Positions 43,501-51,835 of a stretch of 64,000 bases of DNA are shown here, in pieces. The notes beneath the pieces were generated by a model, which searched no databases, was not told where the DNA came from, and was given only the letters and a program-made list of their open reading frames with translations. Source of the stretch: Ancylothrix sp036704045. GTDB taxonomy: Bacteria > Cyanobacteriota > Cyanobacteriia > Cyanobacteriales > Oscillatoriaceae. The first letter of the stretch is position 1, and every line of letters begins with the position of its first letter. Both the position numbers and the translations under genes were made by a program. Where the stretch lies: positions 124,001-188,000 of the forward strand of contig DATNQM010000018.1 of the NCBI GenBank assembly GCA_036704045.1. The letters are read 5' to 3'.

Positions 43501-46500
43501 GGGGAACAATTACTGCTAATAATGTGCAGTTTAATAGCGGCCGGTGGCAAGCAAATTTTGAACCAAGAGATATACAATTAAGCCGTGTTTCTAATCAGTT
43601 ACGGGGCGAATTAGAAGGAAATTTGAATGCCGGTGGAAGCTTGACAGATTTAAGTATAGCAGCCATTAAAGCAGAAGGCAGAGTCAGGTTATCTGAGGGT
43701 ATATCAGTTTTGAATGATTCGGTTTCATCCCTGATTGCTTGGAATGGAAAAACCTTACAAATTAAAGAAGCAAAATCAGCCCAATTAGATGCTAGTGGAG
43801 TAATAAACTTTGATACCCAAAATGTCGCAGGAATTCAAATAAATAATTTTGATTTGGATGTAGCCGCCCGAAAATTAGATTTAGGAGAATTGGCAAAATA
43901 TGGGCTAAGTCTTAGCAACAATCAAACTGTTACTTTGCCTTTAATTGCCGGAAAAACAGACTTTAATGGCAAAATTAGTGGCACTTTAAATGCTCCCAAA
44001 GTTGCGGGAAATTTGCAAGTTTATAACTTGGTACTGGATCAGATCAATTTTGAGCCGGTTTTGGCCGGTCGGCTGAATGTAGTGCCGGGGAGTGCTGTAG
44101 ATTTAGAGTTAACTGGAAATCAAGACAAAATTGCTTTAAATTTGGATAAAAATTATCTGCCAACTAATTTGTTAGTCCGCAGTGGACAGGTGTTGGCAAG
44201 TGCCACAAAAAACGGCAACCGGCTAAGATTAAATCTTGAACAATTTCCGCTAAATGCTTTGAAATTAACGCCACCAGAAATTGCCGGGCCTGGGTATGTT
44301 TCCGGGGAAGTTTCCACAAATTTAGATTTAAACATTGGTAATGCTTTAAGTTGTAATAGTATAGATTGTGCCTTGCAAAGTTTACAGGGTGGGGGAAAAG
44401 TTGCTATTACTAACCCCCGTATTGGCTATCTAAAAGCAGATAATTTTGTGGGAGACGTTGCTGTTGGTAATGGCGTGGCAACTTTAAACCAAGGTAATTT
44501 AAAACAAGGCGAAACTGAGTATTTATTGTCAGGACGAGTAACACTGAACCTTAATCCCCAATATCAGGCAAGTGTGCAAATTAAACAAGGTCAGCTACAG
44601 CAAATTTTGACTTCTTTACAAATTTTTAGAATTGAGGATTTTCAGCGGGGAATAACTCCACCTGAATATGCAAAAGGTGAAGAAGTAAGACCTACCGGTA
44701 TCAGTGTAGAAAATCAAGATGTTCTTACTCAATTAAGAAGATTTTTTGAAATACAAGCATTATTAGAACAGCAAAAAACTGCGCGGGAAGAGGCTTCACC
44801 GTTGCCAGATTTAGCAGATTTAAGGGGTACTTTTAGTGGCGAGATTTCCGTGAATGGTTCTCTGGCCGGTGGTTTGCAGGCGGCAAATTTTAAAGTGCAA
44901 GGTCAGGATTGGAATTGGGGCCGCTATACGGTAGATCAGGCGTTGGTCGAGGGCCGGTATCAAGAGGGAGTTGTGACCCTGTTACCGCTGCGTTTACAAC
45001 GCGCTGATGGGGTGTTTGCATTTTCTGGCACCCTCGGAGGAGAAAGGCAGTCGGGGCAGTTGCAAGTGGAAAATTTCCCGATAGAACCGCTACAGGAGTT
45101 GGTTGAAAAAATAGCTGGGGATTTGCCTGTGGATGTGACCGGCAAGTTGAATGCTAAGGCGACCATTGGCGGAAGCGTTTTTAATCCGCAGGTTGTGGGG
45201 GAGGTGTCTTTGATTTCAGGGAGTTTGAATCAAACGCCGGTAGAGAAGGCACAGGTGAGTTTTGGCCTGTCTGATTTGCGTCTGAATTTTGGTTCAACAG
45301 TGGTGGTGAGTGGCCCAGAACCGATTCAGGCAGTGGGTAGTTTGCCCTTGTTGCCTTTGCCTGGAAGAGATCAAATAAATCTTGCATTGAATGTGCAAAA
45401 TGAAGGATTAGCAGTGTTAAATGTTTTGAGCAATCAGCAGTTACAATGGATTAGTGGTAAAGGTCAATTACAAGTGCGTGTAGAGGGAACTTTACAGGAA
45501 CCTTTAGCAACTGGTGTGGCAGTTTTTGAAGATGCTGTAGTTAAACCCAAATTACTACCAGAACCGCTTACCAATGTGACAGGAAGAGTGCTTTTTAATA
45601 GAGATAGAATTGCCGTTGAGGGGATTAAGGGACAGTTTAGTAGTGGTGAAGTTTTAGCACAGGGTGTGCTGCCAATTTTTTCTCCTTTGCGAAGAAATGA
45701 TCCAGATTTAAGTAATAGTTTACGGGTGAGTTTAGACCGTTTGACTGTGAATTTGAAGGGTTTATATCGCGGTGGGGTAACTGGTTTGGTGGGCATTGGT
45801 GGGACTGCTTTTAGACCCCAAATTGGCGGGAGAATTGAGCTTTCCAATGGTCAGGTTTTGTTGGCAGAAGCGGTGGCAAATCGGGCCACAGAAACGGCGG
45901 ATAGTTCTGAGAGTGCCGGTGTTGAAGATCAAGGGGGTTTTGAAGTTGGTTTTAATAATTTGTTGTTGGTTTTGGGTGATGGTATTGCTATTTCTCAAGT
46001 GCCTTTATTTAATTTTATGGCGGCAGGAAATTTACGAATTAATGGGCCTTTGTATGATTTACAACCGGCTGGAACGATTCGTTTAACACGCGGTGAAGTG
46101 AATTTATTTACTACTCAGTTTAGGTTAGCCGGTGGCTATGAACAAACAGCGACTTTTGTGCCAAATAATGGTTTAGATCCAGTTTTAGATGTGCGGTTAA
46201 TTGCCTTAGTAAATGAAGTTACAGGAAGCCGATTACCAACTTCGGCTTTTTCTAATGAAATTGCCGATAATCCTATTACCGCCTTTGGTAGTTCGCAAAC
46301 TGTCCGTATTCAAGCGCGAGTAGATGGGCCGGCTAGTCAGTTAGTTAATAGTTTAGAGTTAACAAGTTCTCCTGGCAGAAGTGAGTCAGAAATTGTGGCT
46401 TTATTGGGTGGAGGTTTTGTGAATACTTTGGGAAGAGGTGATAGTTCTTTAGCATTAGCAAATTTGGCAGGATCAGCGCTTTTAAGTCCTATTGAATCTG

Positions 46501-46772
46501 CTTTGAGTCGGGCTTTAGGTTTAACTGAGTTTCGATTATTTCCAACAGTGATTACTAATGATGGTACCCAGTCTTCTACGTTGGGTTTAGCAGCAGAGGC
46601 GGGAATTGATATTACTCGTTCTCTTTCTGCTTCAGTTTTACGAATTTTGACTGATAATCAGCCTACTCAGTTTGGTTTACGTTATCGTTTTAATGATCAA
46701 ACTTTGTTACGGGGTTCTACGGATTTTTCTGGTGATAGTCGGGCTACTGTTGAGTATGAATTGCGCTTTTAA
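40506..46772 (+). CDS. tamB: TamB-like translocation and assembly protein
   Basis: A 2088-residue inner-membrane-anchored periplasmic protein. One membrane helix (about residues 28-48, IGLGIAATAGVTGGGIYGW) is followed by a very long, beta-rich, repeating body like the AsmA/TamB groove that carries lipids or helps assemble outer-membrane proteins. The C-terminus holds the TamB/DUF490 region (about 1700-2088) with VRIQARVDGPASQL, LTSSPGRSESEIVALLGGG and the ending LRYRFNDQTLLRGSTDF. GAGG precedes the ATG. It is longer than E. coli TamB (1259) but within the cyanobacterial size range. No Omp85/TamA gene is adjacent. Confidence 0.9.
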   Translation: MTNSPNSSNNQPQEPPSRPNWRRRLKFTGIGLGIAATAGVTGGGIYGWNFVNNDLAPLIEKELSQTLKRPVQLGQVETFTFNGLGFGPSALPATPTDPDRLTIDAVDVKFNLPQLITTRNLILDITLINPNAYIEQDKNGQWVEIPKPEEKEDAGVIKTEVDTVRLQNATVVLLPTPLSPNSSSPNLPVKLFSLNGQLQLRDQNKLYLYQLEGKPAAGGSFAIQGETLLPDLPTNLKVNAQDFNAFDLYRLLAGTVKLPVALNGGKVDGNLDIRIRPQDVPEIRGTAKLKSVVAKIEPLPKLLSQTNGDIEFLGNNFNVKNITTIYGKVPALANGLVSLKENSNLGITVKPVNVVDALETIDVDIPFSTAGNVQLDVLVKGPITDPVVVGNVRTPDNNQSKEPPLTIDRIDLAKLNANFQFSKGIIEFKEIDATPNAGGKITSSGTIRLATPDRPNSLSFGFNAAQLPGDFYGPVYGVSPDIKIGSVSATGEIVGPADKLQTTVNWQAPEAIFPSTGKVIVLGETILLRDTMATVAGGTATISGQLVDKQWQATIEPLGLKLSQLAQLANRQFIKDANAKISNTNIPGQIISGRLQLSGNTEANSPENINANGNLLISVAQGAASVKTDISNGRLQAIVEPVGLELSELAELANSFSPPGQQLPISAPEIANLPVEFLGGDVTFSAPINNISAETITASSNVQLKVAGGDTTVTGTLENGQWQAAVQGSQIQVNQLVAIPANIPTGPATVQATLSGSTNNLTNDAIRVNGVATVGVAGGSVDVRDLQVANGRWAATVQANDLEPGFAVSMAGVSGQLGRFNGNFEVSGSTEEVNINNIRVDGSGNLAVADGKANVKVNSQNGQIVAQVEAVEVPVNPFLGGNVNLPSSLLGRFNGNFDIALKAPKNEQINLTDVAINGSGRLGVGEGVADVTVSTTGNRWQATVAAAGVPVQPLLPPQVGEIASQIGNFSGNFIFAGLTNNFDVTGIRGSGSGKLGVAGGTITANNVQFNSGRWQANFEPRDIQLSRVSNQLRGELEGNLNAGGSLTDLSIAAIKAEGRVRLSEGISVLNDSVSSLIAWNGKTLQIKEAKSAQLDASGVINFDTQNVAGIQINNFDLDVAARKLDLGELAKYGLSLSNNQTVTLPLIAGKTDFNGKISGTLNAPKVAGNLQVYNLVLDQINFEPVLAGRLNVVPGSAVDLELTGNQDKIALNLDKNYLPTNLLVRSGQVLASATKNGNRLRLNLEQFPLNALKLTPPEIAGPGYVSGEVSTNLDLNIGNALSCNSIDCALQSLQGGGKVAITNPRIGYLKADNFVGDVAVGNGVATLNQGNLKQGETEYLLSGRVTLNLNPQYQASVQIKQGQLQQILTSLQIFRIEDFQRGITPPEYAKGEEVRPTGISVENQDVLTQLRRFFEIQALLEQQKTAREEASPLPDLADLRGTFSGEISVNGSLAGGLQAANFKVQGQDWNWGRYTVDQALVEGRYQEGVVTLLPLRLQRADGVFAFSGTLGGERQSGQLQVENFPIEPLQELVEKIAGDLPVDVTGKLNAKATIGGSVFNPQVVGEVSLISGSLNQTPVEKAQVSFGLSDLRLNFGSTVVVSGPEPIQAVGSLPLLPLPGRDQINLALNVQNEGLAVLNVLSNQQLQWISGKGQLQVRVEGTLQEPLATGVAVFEDAVVKPKLLPEPLTNVTGRVLFNRDRIAVEGIKGQFSSGEVLAQGVLPIFSPLRRNDPDLSNSLRVSLDRLTVNLKGLYRGGVTGLVGIGGTAFRPQIGGRIELSNGQVLLAEAVANRATETADSSESAGVEDQGGFEVGFNNLLLVLGDGIAISQVPLFNFMAAGNLRINGPLYDLQPAGTIRLTRGEVNLFTTQFRLAGGYEQTATFVPNNGLDPVLDVRLIALVNEVTGSRLPTSAFSNEIADNPITAFGSSQTVRIQARVDGPASQLVNSLELTSSPGRSESEIVALLGGGFVNTLGRGDSSLALANLAGSALLSPIESALSRALGLTEFRLFPTVITNDGTQSSTLGLAAEAGIDITRSLSASVLRILTDNQPTQFGLRYRFNDQTLLRGSTDFSGDSRATVEYELRF

Positions 46773-46851
46773 AACCTAGGTTGGGTTTGGTTACAACCTT
46801 CGCGTTTCTGCGCGTTTCACTCCACCTAAAAAGCTAAATGATAAGATTAAA

Positions 46852-46946
46852 TATAGCGGTTTTCAATCATATCAAGTACAAAAATAACCCCCCAACCTCC
46901 CTTATTAAGAGGGGCAAGGGGGGTCAGCAGATAGAAAAATGCTATA
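46852..46946. mobile_element. MITE-like element, family B, copy 2 (95 bp)
   Basis: Ends are TATAGCGGTTTTCA and the complement of TATAGCATTTTTCT, an imperfect 14-bp terminal inverted repeat. The inside holds AACCCCCCAACCTCCC facing AGGGGCAAGGGGGGTC. It is the reverse-orientation relative of 11558-11673, with a shorter centre. It lies between tamB and the Uma2 gene. Confidence 0.7.
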
Positions 46947-46982
46947 AACAAGTCTGAAAAAGACAAACTAGAGGAGATTAAA

Positions 46983-47570
46983 ATGCTTACTGAAACTCCA
47001 AAAAAAACCTATACGCTTGAAGAATACCGGCAGTTAGAAGAATCTGCGGAGTTTAGAAATGAATACCAAGACGGAGAAATTATAGCTATGACCGGCGGTT
47101 CTATTAATCACAATCGGATTATCGGAAATATCTTTGCCTATTTAAAATTTGCATTGCGGGCCAAGAATGCTGAAGTATTTATGACTGATTTACGTCTGTG
47201 GATACCTCGCTACCGGCGTGGTACTTATCCTGATGTGATGGTAATTTCTGGAGAACCGGTTTTTAATGAAAAACGAAATGATGAAATCCTCAATCCTTCT
47301 TTAATTATAGAGGTACTTTCTAAGAGCACTCAAGAGTATGATAAAGCTGATAAATTTCGTTTTTATCGTTCAATTCCTGAATTTAGCGAATATCTATTAG
47401 TCAGTCAATACGAATTTTATGTTGAGCAGTATATCAAAAATAATTCAGGGCAATGGTTATTTCAAGAGTATGAAGGGGAAGAATCCATAGTAAGATTTAA
47501 TTTGGCCGGTGTAGAAATGAGCTTAAAAGAGATTTATGAAAAGGTGAATTTTGAAGTTGAGGAAAGCTGA
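46983..47570 (+). CDS. Uma2-family putative endonuclease
   Basis: A 195-residue DUF820/Uma2 protein with a PD-(D/E)xK-like nuclease fold. YTLEEYRQLEE, then EYQDGEIIAMTGGS, YPDVMVISGEP (acidic centre) and LIIEVLSKSTQEYDK are the family signatures. These genes are strongly expanded in filamentous cyanobacteria and their target is unknown. AGAGGAG lies upstream of the ATG. It is a single gene, directly downstream of a MITE-like element. Confidence 0.85.
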   Translation: MLTETPKKTYTLEEYRQLEESAEFRNEYQDGEIIAMTGGSINHNRIIGNIFAYLKFALRAKNAEVFMTDLRLWIPRYRRGTYPDVMVISGEPVFNEKRNDEILNPSLIIEVLSKSTQEYDKADKFRFYRSIPEFSEYLLVSQYEFYVEQYIKNNSGQWLFQEYEGEESIVRFNLAGVEMSLKEIYEKVNFEVEES

Positions 47571-47625
47571 AATCTGCCGACCACGACCTATCCTATACAG
47601 CCTAAAACAACAATCTCCATAGACC

Positions 47626-47663
47626 CCTCTGAGACCTCTGTGCCTTCCTCTGAGACCTCTGTG
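47626..47663. repeat. Short direct repeat CCTCTGAGACCTCTGTG
   Basis: Two exact 17-base copies, 47626-47642 and 47647-47663, in the spacer between the Uma2 gene and the small Cys-rich gene. Confidence 0.7.
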
Positions 47664-47727
47664 TGATAAAAAAACCAACTATAGAGGTGCAAAACTCTAA
47701 TCTTTTGAAATGCACCCCATCAAAATC

Positions 47728-47931
47728 TTACTCGCCAAAATCAGGAATAATCCATTGTGGAGGAGCAGTAAGCTTCTTAATCCGCGCCGCCTCCGCCATT
47801 TCTAACATCTTATCCAAAGACGTATCACTAATAAACTGCTTCGCCGACTGTGCATAATCTTTATTAGGGCATTTTTCCCCCAACACACAGCCATTCACGC
47901 ACTCCACAGCGCAATTAACCGTTCTTTCCAT
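47728..47931 (-). CDS. Small Cys-rich protein, possible metal binder
   Basis: A 67-residue protein with CAVECVNGCVLGEKC near the N-terminus: four cysteines in 15 residues, suitable for zinc or iron-sulphur binding. A helical centre (SLDKMLEMAEAARIKK) and the end PPQWIIPDFGE follow. The ATG at 47931 is chosen because AGAGGAG lies 7-8 bases upstream; the frame to 47979 is not supported. I recall similar small cyanobacterial proteins but no function. Confidence 0.65.
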   Translation of the reverse strand: MERTVNCAVECVNGCVLGEKCPNKDYAQSAKQFISDTSLDKMLEMAEAARIKKLTAPPQWIIPDFGE

Positions 47932-48020
47932 CGTGTTCTCCTCTAATTCAATCAGCAGCCGGCCAGCCAAAAAAGCCATTACCTAGCGTAATCTTATCTT
48001 AGCTAATTTTAAATAACTTA

Positions 48021-48053
48021 AGAAAGCCAATTTCCTTAAAAAACTGGCTTTCT
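48021..48053 (-). terminator. Terminator hairpin after ychF
   Basis: AGAAAGCCA (48021-48029) pairs with TGGCTTTCT (48045-48053). It lies 14 bases past the ychF stop on the minus strand, with an A/T-rich loop and tail. Confidence 0.6.
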
Positions 48054-48066
48054 CAACACTAAAAAC

Positions 48067-49164
48067 CTAAGCACTTGTGCGGAACAAAATCACATCACCT
48101 TCCTGCACAATATACTCTTTTCCCTCACTGCGGACTAACCCCTTTTCCTTCGCCGCCACCATCGAACCAGCAGCCACCAGATCCGCATAAGCAACCGTTT
48201 CAGCCCGAATAAAACAGCGCTCAAAATCCGAGTGAATTACCCCAGCCGATTGCGGTGCAGACATACCAGCCTTAATAGTCCAAGCGCGAGATTCTTGAGG
48301 CCCAGTAGTTAAAAAAGTCCGTAATCCCAACAACTCATAAGTAGCCCGAATTAACGACTTTAAACCGCCTTCTTCCACACCCAAAGATTGCAGAAAATCC
48401 ACTCGTTCTTCGTCCGACAAATCCACCAACTCCGACTCAACTTGTGCAGAAACAACCACAACTTTTGCATTTTCTGTAGCAGCAAGTTGCCGTACTTTAT
48501 CCACATATTCATTACCCGTCGCCAAATCTTCCTCCGACACATTTGTCGCATAAATAATCGGCTTACCGGTTAACAAATTCAAATTCAAAACTCTTATACT
48601 TTCCGCCTCTTCCTCATTTAAACTCACCTGACGCGCCGGCTTACCTTCATTTAAAGCCGCCACTAACTTTTCCAAAGCCCCCAACTCAATTTGAGCCTCT
48701 TTACTGGTTCTAGCCTGTTTCCGAGTTCGCTCAATTCGACGCTCAACCTGAGCCAAATCAGAAAGCGCCAACTCCAAATTAATAATATCAATATCCCGAA
48801 GCGGATCAACCGAACCGGCAACGTGAATAATATCATCATTCTCAAAACAGCGAACCATATTTACAATCGCATCCACTTCTCGAATATGCGACAAAAACTG
48901 ATTTCCCAGCCCTTCCCCCTGAGAAGCCCCTTTTACCAAACCGGCAATATCAACAAACTCAATTCGTGTCGGCACAATTTGTTTTGATGATGACAACTTC
49001 GCCAGCACATCCAACCGCTCATCGGGAACCGCCACGACACCCACATTCGGTTCAATCGTACAAAACGGAAAATTAGCAGCTTGCGCCTTAGCATTAGCAA
49101 CCAAAGCATTAAATAACGTAGATTTGCCCACATTAGGCAGTCCGACAATACCGGCTCTCAGCAT
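48067..49164 (-). CDS. ychF: YchF/OLA1-type ATPase
   Basis: A 365-residue P-loop protein of the Obg-related family that prefers ATP and binds ribosomes. G1 is GLPNVGKST, G3 is DIAGLVKGASQGEGLG, and the G4 position reads NVSEED (NxxE), as expected for YchF rather than NKxD GTPases. A coiled-coil insertion and C-terminal TGS domain (TFLTTGPQESRAWTIKAG; EGDVILFRTSA) follow. ATG 49164 gives the family-typical MLRAGIVG start; an ATG at 49179 has a better ribosome site (AAAGG) and would add five residues. The gene is monocistronic and ends in a hairpin. Confidence 0.9.
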   Translation of the reverse strand: MLRAGIVGLPNVGKSTLFNALVANAKAQAANFPFCTIEPNVGVVAVPDERLDVLAKLSSSKQIVPTRIEFVDIAGLVKGASQGEGLGNQFLSHIREVDAIVNMVRCFENDDIIHVAGSVDPLRDIDIINLELALSDLAQVERRIERTRKQARTSKEAQIELGALEKLVAALNEGKPARQVSLNEEEAESIRVLNLNLLTGKPIIYATNVSEEDLATGNEYVDKVRQLAATENAKVVVVSAQVESELVDLSDEERVDFLQSLGVEEGGLKSLIRATYELLGLRTFLTTGPQESRAWTIKAGMSAPQSAGVIHSDFERCFIRAETVAYADLVAAGSMVAAKEKGLVRSEGKEYIVQEGDVILFRTSA

Positions 49165-49395
49165 GACAATGTAAACCATCTTTAACCTTTTGCAGCATAG
49201 CAAAAAAGAGCCAGACTTCATTGCCCCCGCCTCATCAGCACAAATTATCTCCCCAGGATGACCTAAACTATTCCTTTAGATAGATGACAAACTAAGCTAA
49301 CTCAACTAAGTTCAAACCAGATTTAACCTAGAGTGCATCACTTCAGCGCATTTACCAAACTAACGATACTCTTGAATTAAAAGGAAAATACATAA

Positions 49396-49773
49396 ATGTT
49401 TCAGAAATCTCTGCGTAACATTCTGCTTGGTGCTACCATCGCCGCACCGATGCTTGCCTTAAACACCCCCCACGCCCAAGCCCAAGATATCCGGGACTTC
49501 AACGTTAATAACGCAACCAACCGCGTTTTAACCGAACTCTACGTTAGTCCAGCAGACCGCGATACCTGGGGGCCAGACATCCTCGGAGTAGAGATTTTAA
49601 ACCCCCGCGAAAGCGTAGAAGTCCGCTTTAGCCCCCGCACCAGCAACGAAGGCTGCATCTATGACATTCGCGCTCAATGGAATGACGGCAAAACCAGCGA
49701 CCTCTATGACTATAACCTTTGCACCCTAACCTCAGTAAACTTTACCTCTACTCCTATTGAAGCTCTCTGGTAA
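49396..49773 (+). CDS. Small secreted protein with WGPDILG motif
   Basis: A 125-residue protein. The signal peptide (about residues 1-29, ending HAQAQ) is followed by a compact domain of about 95 residues with DFNVNNATNRVLTELYVSP, WGPDILGVEIL, two cysteines (GCIYDIRAQW; YNLCTL) that probably pair, and NDGKTSD. Proteins of this pattern recur in cyanobacteria and other bacteria as exported proteins of unknown role. It is followed by a textbook terminator. Confidence 0.7.
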   Translation: MFQKSLRNILLGATIAAPMLALNTPHAQAQDIRDFNVNNATNRVLTELYVSPADRDTWGPDILGVEILNPRESVEVRFSPRTSNEGCIYDIRAQWNDGKTSDLYDYNLCTLTSVNFTSTPIEALW

Positions 49774-49808
49774 TGGCGCCTTAAGCAAACAAAAACTATT
49801 ACCCCTTC

Positions 49809-49838
49809 AAACCCCAGTTAGTGCAAAAACTGGGGTTT
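49809..49838 (+). terminator. Intrinsic terminator
   Basis: AAACCCCAGTT (49809-49819) pairs with AACTGGGGTTT (49828-49838), followed by TATT, 36 bases after the upstream stop codon. Confidence 0.85.
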
Positions 49839-49934
49839 TATTACATAAAAACATTCTCAAACCCTTATTAAATGTTCCTACCGTAGCTATTAAAACCCCC
49901 TCATCCAAACCGGCAACTTTTCACTAACAAAAAA

Positions 49935-50135
49935 CTAAACCGGCCCTGGTACTGTCTGCGGAATAGGAGCCGGCACAGTTTGCGGAATAGGAGCCGGCAC
50001 AGTTTCCGGCACCGGCCCAGGAATAGGCTCTGGCACCGGCCCAGGAATAGGCTCTGGCACCGGCCTAGGAATAGGCTCTGGCACCGGCCCAATCGCTTCT
50101 ACAACCCCATTCAAACAGTCAGAAAACATAAACAC
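49935..50135 (-). CDS. Proline-rich repeat peptide, possible gene
   Basis: The 66-residue frame is MFMFSDCLNGVVEAIG, then seven units of (G/A)PVPEPIP-like octapeptides from a 24-bp DNA repeat. AAGG lies a few bases before the ATG, and the repeat keeps the frame open. There is no signal peptide and no other domain. It may encode a short polyproline protein or be a repeat tract that happens to be open. Confidence 0.35.
   Translation of the reverse strand: MFMFSDCLNGVVEAIGPVPEPIPRPVPEPIPGPVPEPIPGPVPETVPAPIPQTVPAPIPQTVPGPV
49957..50088. repeat. 24-bp tandem repeats in two variants
   Basis: Two identical units TGCGGAATAGGAGCCGGCAC.. at 49957-49980 and 49981-50004, then three near-identical units at 50017-50040, 50041-50064 and 50065-50088. 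Such GC-rich in-frame minisatellites often vary in length. Confidence 0.85.
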
Positions 50136-50313
50136 CTTCCCAAAATTATCTACCCCCTCACCCTAAAACCCCACCCTTACAAAACACATCTCCCAAAAGA
50201 CCTAAAATCACATCATTTTTCCCTATACAAATCTTAGTCAAAAATTGAAATATCCTCTCCTCCAAAAATAGTATCTTATTCTCATAATTTGCCCCTTCAA
50301 CCTACTAAAAAAA

Positions 50314-51777
50314 ATGTCATCTCCCCCCAACCCACAAACAGAAACACCCTTATTAGAAGCCCTCAAAAAAGCCGCAGGCCAACCCGACGCACCCTTCTAC
50401 GCACCCGGACACAAACGCGGACAAGCAACCCCCCAACCCCTAGCAGAACTCGTAGGAAAAAAACTCTTTAGCGCTGACTTACCCGAACTCCCAGAACTCG
50501 ATAACTTATTTGCTCCCCATAGCGTAATTCAACAATCTCAACAACTCGCCGCCGAACTTTTTGGAGCCAGCAAAACTTGGTTTCTTAGCAACGGTTCAAC
50601 CGCAGGAATTATTGCCAGTATCTTAGCAGTTTGTAACCCCAACGAAAAAATAATCATCCCTAGAAATATTCACCGTTCCGTTATTTCAGGATTAATTTTA
50701 TCCGGCGCCATTCCTATCTTTATAAACCCCGAATATGACTCCGCCTGGGATCTTGCCAACAGCATCACCCCCCAAGCCCTCCAACAAGCTTTAAACCAAC
50801 ATCCCGACACCAAAGCCGTCCTCATCGTTTATCCCACTTATCACGGCGTTTGTGGCGATATAAAAGCCCTTGTAGAAATCACCCACCAGCATCAGATCCC
50901 CATCCTTGTTGATGAAGCACATGGAGCACATTTTAGCTTTCATCCAGACTTACCCATCTCAGCCCTCAATGCCGGTGCAGACTTAACCGTACAATCTACC
51001 CATAAAGTCTTATCCGCCCTTTCCCAAGCCTCCATGTTGCACATTCAAGGCAACCGCATCAACACTCATCGCCTCAGCAACGCCTTACAACTTGTCCAGT
51101 CCACCAGCCCCAACTACATTCTCCTCGCCTCCCTTGATGCTGCACGTCAGCAAATGGCATTACACGGCCAAAAATTACTCCATCAAACCCTCGAACTCGC
51201 TAAAATTGCTCGCACCAAACTTGCCGAAATTCCCCACCTCTCGATACTAGAAGAACCGGCCCACCCTAAACCCGGTTTTCAAACCCTCGATCCTACCCGT
51301 CTCAGCATTAATGTGGCCGGTTTAGGCTTCAGCGGCTACGCAGTAGACGAAATCTTGCGAGAACAATACAAAGTCACCGCCGAATTACCAACCCTCCGCC
51401 AACTTACCTTTATTCTTTCCATTGGCAACACCTCCTCAGACATCCATCAACTTATAAATGCCTTCCACAGCCTCCCCCCCGCCCCAAGCATCGAGGTGCC
51501 GGCTCCTTCCCAACTCCCCACCCCCACCACAATGCCCACCCTCTCGCCTCGCCAAGCCTTTTTTGCCGAAACAGAAACCGTGCCGGCATCTGAAGCAGTT
51601 AACCGCATCAGTGCAGAATTAATTTGTCCCTATCCCCCAGGAGTGCCGGTTTTAGTACCCGGAGAGCCGGTCACAAAACAAGCCCTCGACTACTTAGAGC
51701 AAGTCCTAGCGAATGGTGGCACAATAACAGGATGTTCTTACCCAGACCTAGAAAAAATTATGGTTGTAAAATCATAA
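50314..51777 (+). CDS. Orn/Lys/Arg decarboxylase family PLP enzyme
   Basis: A 487-residue fold-type I PLP enzyme that would remove the carboxyl group of a basic amino acid. PFYAPGHKRG starts the large domain, NGSTAGIIASI binds the cofactor phosphate, VDEAHGAHF carries the Asp and His that contact the ring, and STHKVLSALSQ holds the PLP lysine. The C-terminal domain ends LICPYPPGVPVLVPGEPV, typical of this group. The short form lacks the N-terminal wing domain of inducible enterobacterial enzymes. Arginine, lysine or ornithine specificity cannot be told from sequence alone. It is followed at 58 bases by cbiT. Confidence 0.85.
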   Translation: MSSPPNPQTETPLLEALKKAAGQPDAPFYAPGHKRGQATPQPLAELVGKKLFSADLPELPELDNLFAPHSVIQQSQQLAAELFGASKTWFLSNGSTAGIIASILAVCNPNEKIIIPRNIHRSVISGLILSGAIPIFINPEYDSAWDLANSITPQALQQALNQHPDTKAVLIVYPTYHGVCGDIKALVEITHQHQIPILVDEAHGAHFSFHPDLPISALNAGADLTVQSTHKVLSALSQASMLHIQGNRINTHRLSNALQLVQSTSPNYILLASLDAARQQMALHGQKLLHQTLELAKIARTKLAEIPHLSILEEPAHPKPGFQTLDPTRLSINVAGLGFSGYAVDEILREQYKVTAELPTLRQLTFILSIGNTSSDIHQLINAFHSLPPAPSIEVPAPSQLPTPTTMPTLSPRQAFFAETETVPASEAVNRISAELICPYPPGVPVLVPGEPVTKQALDYLEQVLANGGTITGCSYPDLEKIMVVKS

Positions 51778-51803
51778 AAAACGTTTTTTGTCAATCAAAC
51801 TTT

Positions 51804-51834
51804 TAAATCTAAAATCTAAAATCTAAAATCAAAA
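51804..51834. repeat. Heptamer repeat (TAAAATC)n before cbiT
   Basis: Four tandem copies of the heptamer AAATCTA occupy the 30 bases just before the cbiT ATG, leaving no purine-rich ribosome site. It is a candidate for slippage. Confidence 0.7.
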
Positions 51835-51835
51835 T

